Shown: positions 1 through 9,815, counted from the stretch's first letter. The stretch is 64,000 nt of DNA from Dorea longicatena (GCF_025150085.1 NZ_CP102280.1:1623001-1687000); one strand, 5' to 3'. Program-made: numbers and translations. The notes: generated by a model from the sequence alone, not told the origin.

Positions 1-2154
1 TGCTGTTTCTTTTGCTGTTGCATCCGGACGAACGTTGAATCCGATGATGATCGCATTTGATGCAGAAGCCAGACTTACGTCAGATTCATTGATTGCACCA
101 ACGCCACCGTGAATGATCTTAACGACTACTTCATCATTAGACAGCTTCAGTAAGCTCTGTTTGATTGCTTCTACAGATCCCTGTACATCTGCCTTTACTA
201 CGATACCAAGTTCTTTTAAGTTGCCTTCCTGAATCTGTGTAAACAGGTCATCCAGAGAAAGTTTAGATTTTGTCTCTTCCAGAAGTTTTACCTTGCTCTG
301 TGAAATGAATGTCTCTGCAAAGTTTCTTGCTTCTTTTTCATTTCCACATCCGACGATAACTTCTCCGGCATTCGGTACATCGTTAAGTCCAAGGATCTCT
401 ACCGGTGTAGACGGACCTGCTTCTTTGACTCTTCTTCCCTTGTCATCCATCATGGCTCTTACTTTACCAAATGCAGAACCTGCTGCGATTGGATCTCCGA
501 CACGGAGTGTTCCCTTCTGAACCAGGATATTTGCAACGGAACCTCTTCCCTTATCCAGTTTTGCTTCCAGTACAAGACCTCTTGCACGGCGGTTTGGATT
601 GGCTTTTAATTCCATTACTTCTGCTGTTAAAGCAATCATTTCCATCAGATCTTCCAGACCTTCTCCTGTCTTGGCAGATACCGGAACGAAGATTGTGCTT
701 CCACCCCAGTCTTCCGGAATCAGTTCGTATTCTGTCAGTTCCTGTTTTACACGGTCAATGTTGGCACTTGGTTTATCCATCTTGTTGACAGCTACGATGA
801 TCTCTACACCTGCAGCTTTTGCATGGTTAATCGCTTCTACTGTCTGCGGCATAACACCATCGTCTGCTGCTACTACGAGAACTGCGATATCTGTAGAGCT
901 TGCTCCACGCATACGCATTGCTGTGAACGCCTCATGTCCCGGAGTATCCAGGAATGTGATCTTCTCTCCGTTGATCTCTACAACATAAGCACCGATGTGC
1001 TGTGTGATACCGCCGGCCTCACGGTCGATGACATTTGTATGACGGATTGCATCCAGAAGGGAAGTTTTACCGTGGTCAACGTGACCCATAACGCAGACTA
1101 CAGGCGGACGTTTCTTCATCTTCTTTTCGTCCTCTTCTTCTTCTTTTAGAAGTTCTTCGATCACGTCTACAACTTCTTCTTTCTCGCAGAGAACGTCGAA
1201 TTCCAGCGCGATCTCTTCTGCTGTCTCATAATCGATCTCCTGGTTCACCGTAGCAACTTTTCCCTGCATAAAGAGCTTTTTGATAATTACAGACGGAACA
1301 ATCTTCATCTTATCAGCCAGTTCTTTGATTGTCAGAACCTCTGGGATTGTGATCTGTTTGATCTCTTCCTCTACCTTCTGCTCTTTCTGCTGTGGTTTCT
1401 GAAGCTGCTGTTTTGGCTCGTTTTTCTTCTTGCCCTTTGGCATTCTTTCTTCATCATCACGACGATAATCTTTCTTCTTGTGATCGTCTTTTCCCTTGGC
1501 ATTCTTTCTCTGTGGTTTCTGTCCTTCGATTGCAGGAGCCGGAATGCTTGGGTTGTTCTTTCTGTCATTTCTTCTGTTGTCGTTTCTGTCTCCGAATTTA
1601 CGTCCCTGTCTGTCATCGCCACGGTTATTGTCTCGTCTGTTATCACGGTCTCCCTGGTTTCTGTCGGAACGTCCGTTCTGCGGGCGGTCTCCTCTCTGGA
1701 ATCTCTGTCCGCCTCTTCCTTCCTGGCGGTCACCGTTACGTCCGTCTCTTCCGCCACGTCTTTCACCACCACGGTTATTTCTGTTATCGGATCTGTCGTT
1801 TCTATCAGATCTTTCATTTCTTTCAGATCTCTCCGGTCTTTCACTTCTTTCCGGACGTCTGTTCTGTGTTCTTTCTGCTGCCGGCTTCTCTGTCCTCTTT
1901 GGAGCCTGTGCTTCTTCTGCAGACGCATTCTGTGCTGCAGAACGGCCAGAACGTCTTGCCGGACGGCCGTTATTTACCTGCATCGGTTTTCCCTGTCCGG
2001 AATTCTGACGATTTCCTCCGGATCTTCTTCCTTTGTTACCACCGTTCTGTGCATTCTGCGGACGTATTACATGCACGATATTCTTTTTCTTTGGTGTTTC
2101 TGATTTTTGTGTATTTTCGTTTGTATTTGTTTCTATATCTTTATTATTTGACAT
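1..2154 (-). CDS. infB: Translation initiation factor IF-2 (3' end outside window)
   Basis: IF-2 is the GTPase that brings initiator fMet-tRNA to the 30S subunit and promotes 50S joining. The visible 718 residues begin at an ATG preceded by a GAGGAGG ribosome binding site. Residues of roughly 20-290 are low-complexity and rich in Arg, Asn, Asp, Gly and Ser. They are followed by an IF2_N fold (TIKELADKM region) and then the GTPase domain, with G1 GHVDHGKTS near residue 355, [14 protein letters not shown] and SAKTGEG. Domain II follows, and the C-terminal fMet-tRNA-binding domain lies beyond position 1. It is the last visible gene of the rimP-nusA-rnpM-ylxQ-infB operon, 14 bases after ylxQ. Identity is certain; only the missing end is unknown. 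Confidence 0.98.
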   Translation of the reverse strand, partial: MSNNKDIETNTNENTQKSETPKKKNIVHVIRPQNAQNGGNKGRRSGGNRQNSGQGKPMQVNNGRPARRSGRSAAQNASAEEAQAPKRTEKPAAERTQNRRPERSERPERSERNERSDRNDRSDNRNNRGGERRGGRDGRNGDRQEGRGGQRFQRGDRPQNGRSDRNQGDRDNRRDNNRGDDRQGRKFGDRNDNRRNDRKNNPSIPAPAIEGQKPQRKNAKGKDDHKKKDYRRDDEERMPKGKKKNEPKQQLQKPQQKEQKVEEEIKQITIPEVLTIKELADKMKIVPSVIIKKLFMQGKVATVNQEIDYETAEEIALEFDVLCEKEEVVDVIEELLKEEEEDEKKMKKRPPVVCVMGHVDHGKTSLLDAIRHTNVIDREAGGITQHIGAYVVEINGEKITFLDTPGHEAFTAMRMRGASSTDIAVLVVAADDGVMPQTVEAINHAKAAGVEIIVAVNKMDKPSANIDRVKQELTEYELIPEDWGGSTIFVPVSAKTGEGLEDLMEMIALTAEVMELKANPNRRARGLVLEAKLDKGRGSVANILVQKGTLRVGDPIAAGSAFGKVRAMMDDKGRRVKEAGPSTPVEILGLNDVPNAGEVIVGCGNEKEARNFAETFISQSKVKLLEETKSKLSLDDLFTQIQEGNLKELGIVVKADVQGSVEAIKQSLLKLSNDEVVVKIIHGGVGAINESDVSLASASNAIIIGFNVRPDATAKETA

Positions 2155-2168
2155 ATAATCTGCCTCCT

Positions 2169-2492
2169 CTATGCAATTGTCTGATTCTCTGTGTCTATAT
2201 GCTTCCGGATTCCTTTTGCAAATCCCTCATCCAGGATAACCAAAGATGCACGGAACTCTTTTCCCATTGCATGCCCCAATGTATCTTTATCTTTGTAAAA
2301 ATAGATCGGGACCTGATAAAAGTCACACATGTTCTGAAATTTCTTCTTGGTATTATCGGATGCATCGTCTGCAACGATCACAAGATATGCCCTTCCGGAT
2401 TTTACTTCTTTCTCCGTACAGAACTCCCCGCTTGCAACCTTGCCGGCTTTCGTGGCAAGACCGATCATAGATAATGCTTTATTCTGACTCAA
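2169..2492 (-). CDS. ylxQ: YlxQ, L7Ae-family RNA-binding protein
   Basis: This is a small L7Ae/L30e-fold protein of the kind found between rnpM and infB in many Firmicutes; the family binds kink-turn RNA and is thought to be ribosome- or RNase P-associated. The recognisable core starts [15 protein letters not shown] and contains [17 protein letters not shown], the usual YlxQ pattern. I place the start at a TTG at 2492 (107 residues), because an AAGGAG lies about ten bases upstream and the family normally begins just before NKALS. An ATG at 2522 would add ten basic residues and lengthen the overlap with rnpM from 14 to 44 bases. Either way the two genes overlap, which suggests translational coupling. 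Confidence 0.9.
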   Translation of the reverse strand: MSQNKALSMIGLATKAGKVASGEFCTEKEVKSGRAYLVIVADDASDNTKKKFQNMCDFYQVPIYFYKDKDTLGHAMGKEFRASLVILDEGFAKGIRKHIDTENQTIA

Positions 2493-2757
2493 GTACTTCC
2501 ATCTCCTTTTCCAGTGCTTCATACACTTCTTTCGGGATAGCCTGCTTAAAGGATCTCTCCAGGCCCTTATTCTTCACTGCTTTTGCAAGGCAGTCACTGT
2601 TCGGGCAGAGATAAGCACCGCGTCCGTTCTTTCTTCCTGTTGCATCCAGTAGAAATTCTCCCTCCGATGTGCGGATGACACGAATCATCTCTTTTTTACT
2701 CTTCATTTCCTGACATCCTACGCATTTACGCATAGGAACTTTTTTATTTGCTCCCAC
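2479..2757 (-). CDS. rnpM: RNase P modulator RnpM (YlxR, DUF448)
   Basis: The 92-residue protein matches the YlxR/DUF448 family through RKCVGCQEMKSKKEMIRV near the N-terminus and GRKNGRGAYLCP in the middle. The B. subtilis homologue binds the RNase P RNA and reduces its activity. This copy has a Cys-x2-Cys pair (C12, C15) and a second pair in CPNSDC, so it may bind a metal; that is an inference from spacing. It sits between nusA (10-base gap) and ylxQ (overlap) in the rimP-infB operon, as is usual. Confidence 0.94.
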   Translation of the reverse strand: MGANKKVPMRKCVGCQEMKSKKEMIRVIRTSEGEFLLDATGRKNGRGAYLCPNSDCLAKAVKNKGLERSFKQAIPKEVYEALEKEMEVLESE

Positions 2758-2767
2758 GAATTATCAC

Positions 2768-3967
2768 CTATTCCTCTGTATCCTCTACTTCATCGAATGT
2801 GATCTCTGCGTCGTCATCATCATATTCAGCATCTGCTGTGTTCTCTACATCGAATTCTTCTGCATCGTCATCGTACTCTTCTTCGTATACACCTTCGCTT
2901 AATTCCATGTAGTTCTCCGGAAGTTCACCGGATTCGATTGCCTGTGTCTCATTCTTGATGTCGATCTTATATCCTGTCAGTCTTGCTGCCAGTCTTGCAT
3001 TCTGACCTTCTTTACCGATAGCCAGTGATAACTGATAATCCGGAACGATAACGCTTGCTGTCTTTTCATCCGGATCAGCCATTACAGAAATAACCTTTGC
3101 AGGGCTTAATGCATTCTCGATCAGGATTGCCGGATTGTCACTCCAGTTGATGATGTCAATCTTCTCGCCGCGCAGTTCATTGACGATCGCATTGACTCTG
3201 GCTCCGTTCATACCAACGCATGCACCGACCGGGTCTACATCAGGATCGTTAGACCATACAGCGATCTTTGTTCTGCTTCCTGCTTCTCTTGCGATACTCT
3301 TGATCTCTACGATACCGTCCTTTACTTCTGTAACTTCTGATTCAAACAGACGTTTTACAAGTTCCGGATGTGTACGGGATACCAGGATCTTAGGTCCCTT
3401 TGTCGTATTCTTTACTTCTACGATATATAATTTGATACGTTCTGTCGGTTTGAAGACCTCACCTTTTACCTGCTCATTCTCTGTCAGCATAGCATCTGCT
3501 TTACCAAGGTTGATGCTGACATTCTTTCCAACATAACGCTGTACGATACCTGTCACGATATCTTTTTCTTTTTCAAAATACTGATCGTATACAACCTTAC
3601 GCTCTTCTTCACGGATCTTCTGTAAGATCAGGTTCTTTGCATTCTGTGTTGCAATACGTCCGAATGATTTGGACTCGATCGGAATATGCACGATATCACC
3701 AAGCTCGAACTTGCTGTCGATCTCTTTTGCATCTTCCAGACTGATCTGCTCCAGTTTGTCTTCCACTTCTTCTACAACCGTTTTCTCAGCGTATAACTGA
3801 TACTCACATGTCTCCTTGTTCATGATCAGTTTGATGTTGTCTGTCTTACCGAAATGGTTCTTACAGGCATTCATCAGTGAATTTTCAATGGCGTCTAACA
3901 GTGTCTCTTTACTGATATCTTTCTCTTTCTCCAGTATATTTAACGCTTCTAATAATTCTGTATTCAT
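2768..3967 (-). CDS. nusA: Transcription termination/antitermination factor NusA
   Basis: NusA binds RNA polymerase and nascent RNA and modulates pausing, intrinsic termination and antitermination. The 399-residue protein shows the N-terminal polymerase-binding domain (LLEALNILEKEKDISKE), an S1 domain near residues 130-200 (DIVTGIVQRYVGKNVSINLG) and tandem KH domains containing DPVGACVGMNGARV and LAIGKEGQNARLAARLTG. It lacks the extra C-terminal repeats of E. coli NusA, as is normal in Firmicutes. Instead it ends in an unusually acidic tail of about 50 Asp/Glu-rich residues. The ATG at 3967 has GGAGG ten bases upstream. It lies 30 bases after rimP. Confidence 0.98.
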   Translation of the reverse strand: MNTELLEALNILEKEKDISKETLLDAIENSLMNACKNHFGKTDNIKLIMNKETCEYQLYAEKTVVEEVEDKLEQISLEDAKEIDSKFELGDIVHIPIESKSFGRIATQNAKNLILQKIREEERKVVYDQYFEKEKDIVTGIVQRYVGKNVSINLGKADAMLTENEQVKGEVFKPTERIKLYIVEVKNTTKGPKILVSRTHPELVKRLFESEVTEVKDGIVEIKSIAREAGSRTKIAVWSNDPDVDPVGACVGMNGARVNAIVNELRGEKIDIINWSDNPAILIENALSPAKVISVMADPDEKTASVIVPDYQLSLAIGKEGQNARLAARLTGYKIDIKNETQAIESGELPENYMELSEGVYEEEYDDDAEEFDVENTADAEYDDDDAEITFDEVEDTEE

Positions 3968-3997
3968 GGTCTGTTCCTCCTTACTTATCCATGCCGT

Positions 3998-4465
3998 TTA
4001 AAAATCAAATGCTAATCGGATCAGTGCGATCTCGCTTTTTTCAAATGTTTTCTCAGTCTCATCTTCCATCTCGATCGTAACCGTTGTCTCATCGTAATCC
4101 TTTAAGATCCCGGTGAATTCCTTCTTTCTGTCGATCATACGGTAGGTTCTGATCTCAACTTCTTCTCCAAGGCTTCTCTTGAAGTCCTTTTCCTTCTTCA
4201 GTGGTCTGCCAAGTCCCGGTGAGCTGACTTCCAGAATATACGAATCTTCGATATAATCTTTCTCGTCCAGAATATCGGAAAGTCTGCGGCTTACAACCTC
4301 ACAGTCATTCACTCCGATTCCACCCGGTTTATCAATATATGCACGAAGGTACCAGTTACTTCCTTCTTTTACATATTCGACATCCACCAGTTCAAATCCA
4401 TACTCTTCCACGATTGGAAGCAGGATCTCTTCTGTTTTCTGTTCATACATTTCTCTTTTTGACAA
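3998..4465 (-). CDS. rimP: Ribosome maturation factor RimP
   Basis: RimP assists 30S subunit assembly. The 155-residue protein has the family N-terminal half (VDVEYVKEGSNWYLRAYIDK, then DCEVVSRRLSDILDE) and the SSPGLGRPLKKEKDF motif. Initiation is at a TTG (4463-4465) with AAGGAGG eight bases upstream. It is the first gene of the rimP-nusA-rnpM-ylxQ-infB operon and is preceded by a promoter and a structured leader. Confidence 0.96.
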   Translation of the reverse strand: MSKREMYEQKTEEILLPIVEEYGFELVDVEYVKEGSNWYLRAYIDKPGGIGVNDCEVVSRRLSDILDEKDYIEDSYILEVSSPGLGRPLKKEKDFKRSLGEEVEIRTYRMIDRKKEFTGILKDYDETTVTIEMEDETEKTFEKSEIALIRLAFDF

Positions 4466-4509
4466 TCTAAAATCCTCCTTATGCAGACCTTACTTATCTA
4501 TGTTTCTAT

Positions 4510-4593
4510 ATCAGTCGGCACTTTCTTATCTGCGCATACTTTGATATGCAACAAAGAAGAGTGAACAATATGTCCACTCTTCTGCCGATTGAT
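4510..4593 (-). other. Structured leader of the rimP-nusA-infB operon (candidate regulatory RNA)
   Basis: Read on the minus strand, a closing stem pairs 4584-4593 with 4510-4519 (ten pairs, one G-U). It encloses a nine-pair hairpin (4575-4583 with 4555-4563, loop 11) and a five-pair hairpin (4545-4549 with 4534-4538). That arrangement is a three-way junction between the promoter and the rimP ribosome binding site. I do not recognise it as a named riboswitch. It could control rimP translation or operon transcription; no U-run follows, so it does not look like a simple terminator. Confidence 0.5.
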
Positions 4594-4609
4594 TTATGTA
4601 ACTGAATTA

Positions 4610-4638
4610 ACTATAGCACTGTTCTTTTGTAAAATCAA
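4610..4638 (-). promoter_or_regulatory. Sigma-70-type promoter for the rimP operon
   Basis: On the minus strand there is a -35 TTGATT (4633-4638), a 17-base spacer and a -10 TATAGT (4610-4615). Transcription would start near 4603 and give a leader of about 138 bases before the rimP TTG. Confidence 0.7.
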
Positions 4639-4655
4639 GGGATTTTGCGTATTTT

Positions 4656-5492
4656 TTACACTTTTCCGTGTTTGAACGCCATCATCATCTCGTTTGTCAG
4701 GCTTAAGTCTTCTGCCTCTACCGGCATCTTATCCCGTTCAAACCACTCCGCCATGGCAAGTTCATCGGTATCCAGTGTGATACCGTCCTCCCCGTCCAGT
4801 TCACAGAAGAATCCCATCAGCAGCGTATCGGTAAATGACCACGGCTGGCTCTTATAATACCGCAGGTTCTTCACCTTCAGTCCGACCTCTTCCATGACCT
4901 CACGCCTTACCGTCTCTTCAATGGATTCGCCTGTTTCATTAAATCCTGCAAGCAGTGCATACTTTTTGTATTCTCTTCCCGCATACTTTGACATCAGAAT
5001 CTTATCCCCATGTGTGACAGCTATGATCACCGCCGGACAGATCTTCGGGAATTCCATCATACCGCAGTCCGGGCAGCGCATCATACGCTCTTTGTCGTCA
5101 TGCACCATCGGCTGTCCGCAGTGACCGCAGAACTTCCGCGACTGATACCAGCGGTAAAGCTGCCATCCCGTCACTGCCGCAAACTGTCTGTATTTCGGTC
5201 TTGCCTCGCGGAAATACTGATTGTCCTTCAGTTCGAATCCTGGGAAATTCTCCGGATCAATTCCTTCTGCCAGATAATATCCCTGTCCGTCAATTGAAAA
5301 GAGATACGTATACTCTTCATATACATCCGGATTGTAAACTGCCGCCTCTTTAAATGTAAGGAACGAGATCTCCTGATCCTCAATCTTCACCAGGATCTTT
5401 CTTCCTTCATAATATAAGATCACGCTGTCTTCCTTTGGCGGCTCCGGTACATATTCATTTCTATATACATGTGGTTCTATGTTCTGTATCAT
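4656..5492 (-). CDS. nudC: NAD(+) diphosphatase / decapping Nudix hydrolase NudC
   Basis: NudC hydrolyses NAD(H) to NMN(H) and AMP and can remove NAD caps from RNA. The 278-residue protein has the full NudC layout: an N-terminal domain, a zinc ribbon with C122, C125, C140 and C143, a Nudix box beginning GFNETGESIEETVRREVMEE near residue 183, and the diagnostic SQPWSFTDTLLMGF stretch (215-228) that resembles the SQPW motif separating NudC from other Nudix enzymes. The ATG lies five bases after the topoisomerase A stop, with AGAGGG as the ribosome binding site, so it is probably co-transcribed with the topoisomerase genes. Confidence 0.93.
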   Translation of the reverse strand: MIQNIEPHVYRNEYVPEPPKEDSVILYYEGRKILVKIEDQEISFLTFKEAAVYNPDVYEEYTYLFSIDGQGYYLAEGIDPENFPGFELKDNQYFREARPKYRQFAAVTGWQLYRWYQSRKFCGHCGQPMVHDDKERMMRCPDCGMMEFPKICPAVIIAVTHGDKILMSKYAGREYKKYALLAGFNETGESIEETVRREVMEEVGLKVKNLRYYKSQPWSFTDTLLMGFFCELDGEDGITLDTDELAMAEWFERDKMPVEAEDLSLTNEMMMAFKHGKV

Positions 5493-5497
5493 ATCGT

Positions 5498-7738
5498 TTA
5501 CCCTCTGTATTTGGTTCCTGTTCCGTCTCGTTTTGCAAGTTTCAGGCGGTTCAGGGTAACTTCTTTTTCATGGTATGAAATCTTACACTCGGTTCCTTCT
5601 TCAAACAGATACACATCTGTCAGTGCATCGTCTTTCTTCAGACGGATGCCGCGCACTCCGATCGCACCTTTCTTCTTCTCCGTCACTTCTGCTGCCGGGA
5701 AGCGTAAGAAGAATCCGTCCGTTGTCTGCAGTACGATATGCTGGTTCTCCGTCACAACCTGGATCTTCACGACCTCATCTTCCGGCTGAAGCTTAGTTGC
5801 TGTAATGGTACGCTTTGTTACCTGGAATTCCGTTCCTTCAACCTTCTTGATCATCCCCTGCTTTGTGGCAAATAAAAGCTTCGCATACCGCATCTGTTCG
5901 GAGTCGCAGATGTACACGATCTCTTCCTGCGTGCTGTCATAATTACTGATATTGTCGATCGGCTGTCCCTTGTCACGGAATTTTCCATATGGGATATCCA
6001 TCACTTTCACCTGATGCATCTTTCCATCTTTTGTGAAAATGCAGATCTTGCCAGTATTCATGCAGTGCAGGATGTATTTATTCTCATTATCTGCCGCTTC
6101 TTTATTACGCTCATAAGTACTTACATCTACCGTCTTCGCATATCCGAAACGGTCCATTAAGAACACAACTTCCTGTTCTTCGACTTTCTTCTCTTCAAAT
6201 ACAGCTTCTTCTGCATTCTCTACAACCGTACGTCTCTTTCTTGCGAATTCCTTCTTGATACGGTCCAGATCTTCCATGATAACTGCTGCCATCGAATCGT
6301 AATTATTCAGGATATCTTCATATTTTTCAATCTTAGCCAGCGTCTCTTCATGTTCTTTCTGAAGTGCTTCGATTTCCAGACCGATCAGCTTGTACAGACG
6401 CATCTCCAGGATCGCTGTTGCCTGACGCTCTGTAAATCTTAACATTCCCGCCATCTTTTTGGAAATGGAGGACTTGAACTTAATGTTCTCTGTCTCCCCG
6501 TTCATCAGACATGCCTTTGCGTCTTTTACATTCTGGCTTCCTCTTAAGATCTCGATGATCAGATCGATCACGTCACAGGCTTTGATCAGACCTTCCTGGA
6601 TCTCTTTTTTATCCTGCTCTTTCTTAAGTAATGTCTTATATTTTCTCGTCGCCATATCGAACTGGAAGTCTACATGTGCCTCGATGATACGCTTCAGGCC
6701 CATGGTCTCCGGTCTTCCGTCCGCAACTGCCAGCATATTAACTCCAAAGGTATCTTCCAGTCGGGTCTTCTTATAGAGCATATTGGTCAGATTCTCTACG
6801 TCCGCACCTTTCTTCAGGTCAATGACGATACGGATTCCTTCTTTGGACGACTGATTGGAAATATCCACGATGTCTGTTGTCTTCTTGGTCTCTACCAGAT
6901 TGCAGACATCATTTAAGAATTTCCCGATTCCCGCACCGATCATGGTATAAGGAATCTCTGTGATGACCAGACGTTTCTTTCCGCCCTTCATATCTTCTAC
7001 TTCAACTTTTCCACGGATCTTGATCTTTCCGGTTCCTGTCTCGTAGATCTCCGGCAGGTCGTCTTTGTTGACCACGATTCCACCTGTCGGGAAATCCGGC
7101 CCTTTGATATATTTCATCAGCTGTCTGGTCGTGATCTCCTCATTTTTCATATAGGCTTTGACACCGTCTACAACCTCTCCCAGATTGTGTGTCGGGATAC
7201 TGGTTGCCATACCGACCGCGATACCTTCCGCACCGTTCACCAGAAGGTTCGGGATACGCACCGGAAGTACGACCGGTTCCTTCTCCGTCTCGTCAAAGTT
7301 CGGTATGAAGTCTACAATATCCTTGTCCAGATCAGCCAGATACGCTTCCTGTGTGATCTTCGCAAGTCTCGCCTCAGTATAACGCATTGCGGCTGCACCG
7401 TCTCCTTCGATCGAACCGAAGTTACCGTGTCCGTCTACAAGGATCATTCCTTTTTTAAATTCCTGTGCCATGACCACCAGTGCGTCATAGATGGAACTGT
7501 CTCCGTGCGGGTGATATTTACCCATGGTATCTCCAACGATACGCGCACATTTACGGTACGGTTTGTCATACCGGATCCCCAGTTCGTGCATATCGTAAAG
7601 TGTACGTCTTTGTACTGGTTTCAGTCCGTCTCTTACATCCGGCAGGGCTCTGGCAATGATTACGCTCATTGCATAATCGATATATGATTTTTTCATCACG
7701 TCCGAATATTCGGTTCTGATGATCTGTGAATCCTGCAT
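5498..7738 (-). CDS. Type IIA DNA topoisomerase subunit A (ParC/GyrA-like)
   Basis: This is the breakage-rejoining subunit of a type IIA topoisomerase. The catalytic tyrosine is Y120 (AAAMRYTEARL), and the quinolone-determining segment reads GKYHPHGDSSIYDAL with Ser81 and Asp85 at the positions usually mutated in resistance. The 746-residue length is shorter than typical GyrA. The C-terminal beta-pinwheel region (about 500-746) has no recognisable GyrA box (Q-R/K-R-G-G-R/K-G), which supports a decatenating, topo IV-like role rather than supercoiling. It lies 26 bases after the B subunit. The order B then A away from dnaA genes suggests a second topoisomerase set, but the chromosomal gyrBA is outside the window, so the name is left open. 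Confidence 0.9.
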   Translation of the reverse strand: MQDSQIIRTEYSDVMKKSYIDYAMSVIIARALPDVRDGLKPVQRRTLYDMHELGIRYDKPYRKCARIVGDTMGKYHPHGDSSIYDALVVMAQEFKKGMILVDGHGNFGSIEGDGAAAMRYTEARLAKITQEAYLADLDKDIVDFIPNFDETEKEPVVLPVRIPNLLVNGAEGIAVGMATSIPTHNLGEVVDGVKAYMKNEEITTRQLMKYIKGPDFPTGGIVVNKDDLPEIYETGTGKIKIRGKVEVEDMKGGKKRLVITEIPYTMIGAGIGKFLNDVCNLVETKKTTDIVDISNQSSKEGIRIVIDLKKGADVENLTNMLYKKTRLEDTFGVNMLAVADGRPETMGLKRIIEAHVDFQFDMATRKYKTLLKKEQDKKEIQEGLIKACDVIDLIIEILRGSQNVKDAKACLMNGETENIKFKSSISKKMAGMLRFTERQATAILEMRLYKLIGLEIEALQKEHEETLAKIEKYEDILNNYDSMAAVIMEDLDRIKKEFARKRRTVVENAEEAVFEEKKVEEQEVVFLMDRFGYAKTVDVSTYERNKEAADNENKYILHCMNTGKICIFTKDGKMHQVKVMDIPYGKFRDKGQPIDNISNYDSTQEEIVYICDSEQMRYAKLLFATKQGMIKKVEGTEFQVTKRTITATKLQPEDEVVKIQVVTENQHIVLQTTDGFFLRFPAAEVTEKKKGAIGVRGIRLKKDDALTDVYLFEEGTECKISYHEKEVTLNRLKLAKRDGTGTKYRG

Positions 7739-7763
7739 TGTATTTCTCCTATCCTATATATCT

Positions 7764-9686
7764 CTATATATCAAGTTCCGCTTCTGTCGCATTTTCATAA
7801 ATAAATGAACGTCTTGGCGGTACTTCTGATCCCATCAGCATCTCGGTTACGCTGGATGCCATTCTTGCGTCTTCAATCTCTACCAGTTTCAGAAGTCTGG
7901 TTTCCGGGTTGAGGGTTGTCTCCCACAACTGTTCTGCATCCATCTCTCCCAGACCTTTGTATCTCTGTAAGGTAAATGGACCGTCATGCGTCTTTCTGTA
8001 TTTTTCCAGTGCTTTATCATCATACAGATATTCTTCCTCGCCTTTCTTCGGCATCGCCTTATAAAGAGGCGGCATCGCAATATAGACATGTCCTTCGAAA
8101 ATCAGTTCCGGCATAAAGCGGTAGAACAACGTCAAAAGCAGTGTCGAGATATGGGCACCGTCCACGTCGGCATCGGCCATGATGATGATCTTGTCATACC
8201 GCAGCTTGCTGATATCAAAGTCATTTCCATATCCTTCGGAAAATCCGCAGCCAAATGCATTGATCATCGTCTTGATCTCTGCATTCGCCAGCACTTTATC
8301 GATACTTGCTTTTTCCACGTTCAGGATCTTACCACGGATTGGAAGGATTGCCTGGAACATACGGTCTCTGGCTGTCTTCGCAGACCCCCCGGCAGAGTCT
8401 CCCTCTACGATGAAAATCTCACATTTTGATGCATCACGGCTTTCGCAGTTCGCAAGCTTTCCGTTACTGTCAAAGGAATATTTCTGCTTGGTCAGAAGAT
8501 TCGTCTTCGCACGCTCTTCCGTCTTACGGATCTTTGCCGCCTTCTCCGCACAGCCAATGACTTTCTTAAGCGTCTCCAGATTACGGTCAAAGAAACGGAT
8601 GATCTCATCGTTCGTGACCTTACTGCAGGCCTTTGCCGCGTCCGGATTGTCAAGCTTGGTCTTCGTCTGACCTTCAAATCTCGGATCCGGGTGCTTGATC
8701 GATACGATTGCCGTCATACCGTTACGGATATCGGCTCCGGTAAAGTTTGCATCCTTTTCTTTCAGAATACCAAGTTCTCTTGCATACTGGTTGATCGCCG
8801 TTGTAAATGTCGTCTTGAATCCGGTCAGATGCGTTCCTCCTTCTGCATTGTAGATATTGTTACAGAAGCCAAGTACATTTTCATGGAACTCGTTGACGTA
8901 CTGGAAGGCCACTTCTACTTCGATGCCTTCTGCTTCCCCTTTGAAATACACCGGATCATGTACGACTTCTTTTTTATGATTCAGTTCACGGATGAATCCA
9001 AGGATTCCGTCCGGCTCATGATAAATGATCTGTTCCGGTTCTGCTCCCCTTTTATCTTCAAATACGATCTTCAGATCCGGATTCAGATAAGCAGTCTCAT
9101 GAAGACGGCTCTTTACCTCTTCTGCTTTGAACTTTGTCTTTTCAAATATCGTATCATCCGGAAGGAAATTCACTTTCGTTCCGGTCTTTCTTGTCTTTCC
9201 GATCGTCGGCAGTAATCCGTCTTCCAATTCGATCACCGGTTTTCCCTGTTCATACCGGTCATGGTGGATATATCCGTCCCTGCTGATCTGCACATCCATA
9301 TAGGTAGACAGCGCATTTACAACAGAAGAACCGACACCATGCAAACCTCCGCTGGTCTTGTATGCCGAATCGTCGAATTTTCCTCCCGCATGAAGTGTCG
9401 TGTATACCACACGAGCTGCCGATACTCCCGTTGCATGAAGGTCTACCGGTACACCACGTCCGTTATCTGCGATTGTTGCCGAACCGTCTTTTTCCAGTGT
9501 CACATGGATCTCGCTGCAATATCCGGCAAGATGCTCATCCACCGCATTATCCACGATCTCATAGATCAGATGGTTCAGACCTTTGGTTGAAACACTTCCT
9601 ATATACATTCCGGGTCTTTTTCTTACCGCTTCCAGTCCCTCCAGGATCGCGATACTTCCCGCATCATATGTATTCTTTTTCGCCAT
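7764..9686 (-). CDS. Type IIA DNA topoisomerase subunit B (GyrB/ParE-like)
   Basis: This is the ATPase subunit. The 640-residue protein has the GHKL ATP-binding site (EIVDNAVDE near residue 43, DNGRGVPVD, GGLHGVGSSVVNAL), a transducer domain, and a TOPRIM domain with EGDSAGGSA and DADVDGAHI. The ending QRYKGLGEMDAEQLWETT is typical. PIRGKILNVEKA is closer to GyrB than to enterobacterial ParE, whereas its partner looks topo IV-like, so the pair is best called a type IIA paralogue. The ATG at 9686 has AAAGGA nine bases upstream. An in-frame extension to 9800 is open, but the residues are unlike the family and unlikely to be translated. Confidence 0.92.
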   Translation of the reverse strand: MAKKNTYDAGSIAILEGLEAVRKRPGMYIGSVSTKGLNHLIYEIVDNAVDEHLAGYCSEIHVTLEKDGSATIADNGRGVPVDLHATGVSAARVVYTTLHAGGKFDDSAYKTSGGLHGVGSSVVNALSTYMDVQISRDGYIHHDRYEQGKPVIELEDGLLPTIGKTRKTGTKVNFLPDDTIFEKTKFKAEEVKSRLHETAYLNPDLKIVFEDKRGAEPEQIIYHEPDGILGFIRELNHKKEVVHDPVYFKGEAEGIEVEVAFQYVNEFHENVLGFCNNIYNAEGGTHLTGFKTTFTTAINQYARELGILKEKDANFTGADIRNGMTAIVSIKHPDPRFEGQTKTKLDNPDAAKACSKVTNDEIIRFFDRNLETLKKVIGCAEKAAKIRKTEERAKTNLLTKQKYSFDSNGKLANCESRDASKCEIFIVEGDSAGGSAKTARDRMFQAILPIRGKILNVEKASIDKVLANAEIKTMINAFGCGFSEGYGNDFDISKLRYDKIIIMADADVDGAHISTLLLTLFYRFMPELIFEGHVYIAMPPLYKAMPKKGEEEYLYDDKALEKYRKTHDGPFTLQRYKGLGEMDAEQLWETTLNPETRLLKLVEIEDARMASSVTEMLMGSEVPPRRSFIYENATEAELDI

Positions 9687-9815
9687 TCTTTCTATATCCT
9701 TTCTCCGTTTCCATCTGTATGACAGACATTGAAAAACATCACATCTGATACCTTCCACAAGTATCATACAGATTTTTCCATACTTTGGATATCTTATCAT
9801 AAAAATATTTTCGAA

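Noticed and set aside
1392..2474. Long open frames on both strands over the 5' half of infB
   Set aside because: They are opposite-strand or shifted readings of the Arg/Asp-rich IF-2 N-terminus, have biased composition, and lack ribosome binding sites and domains.
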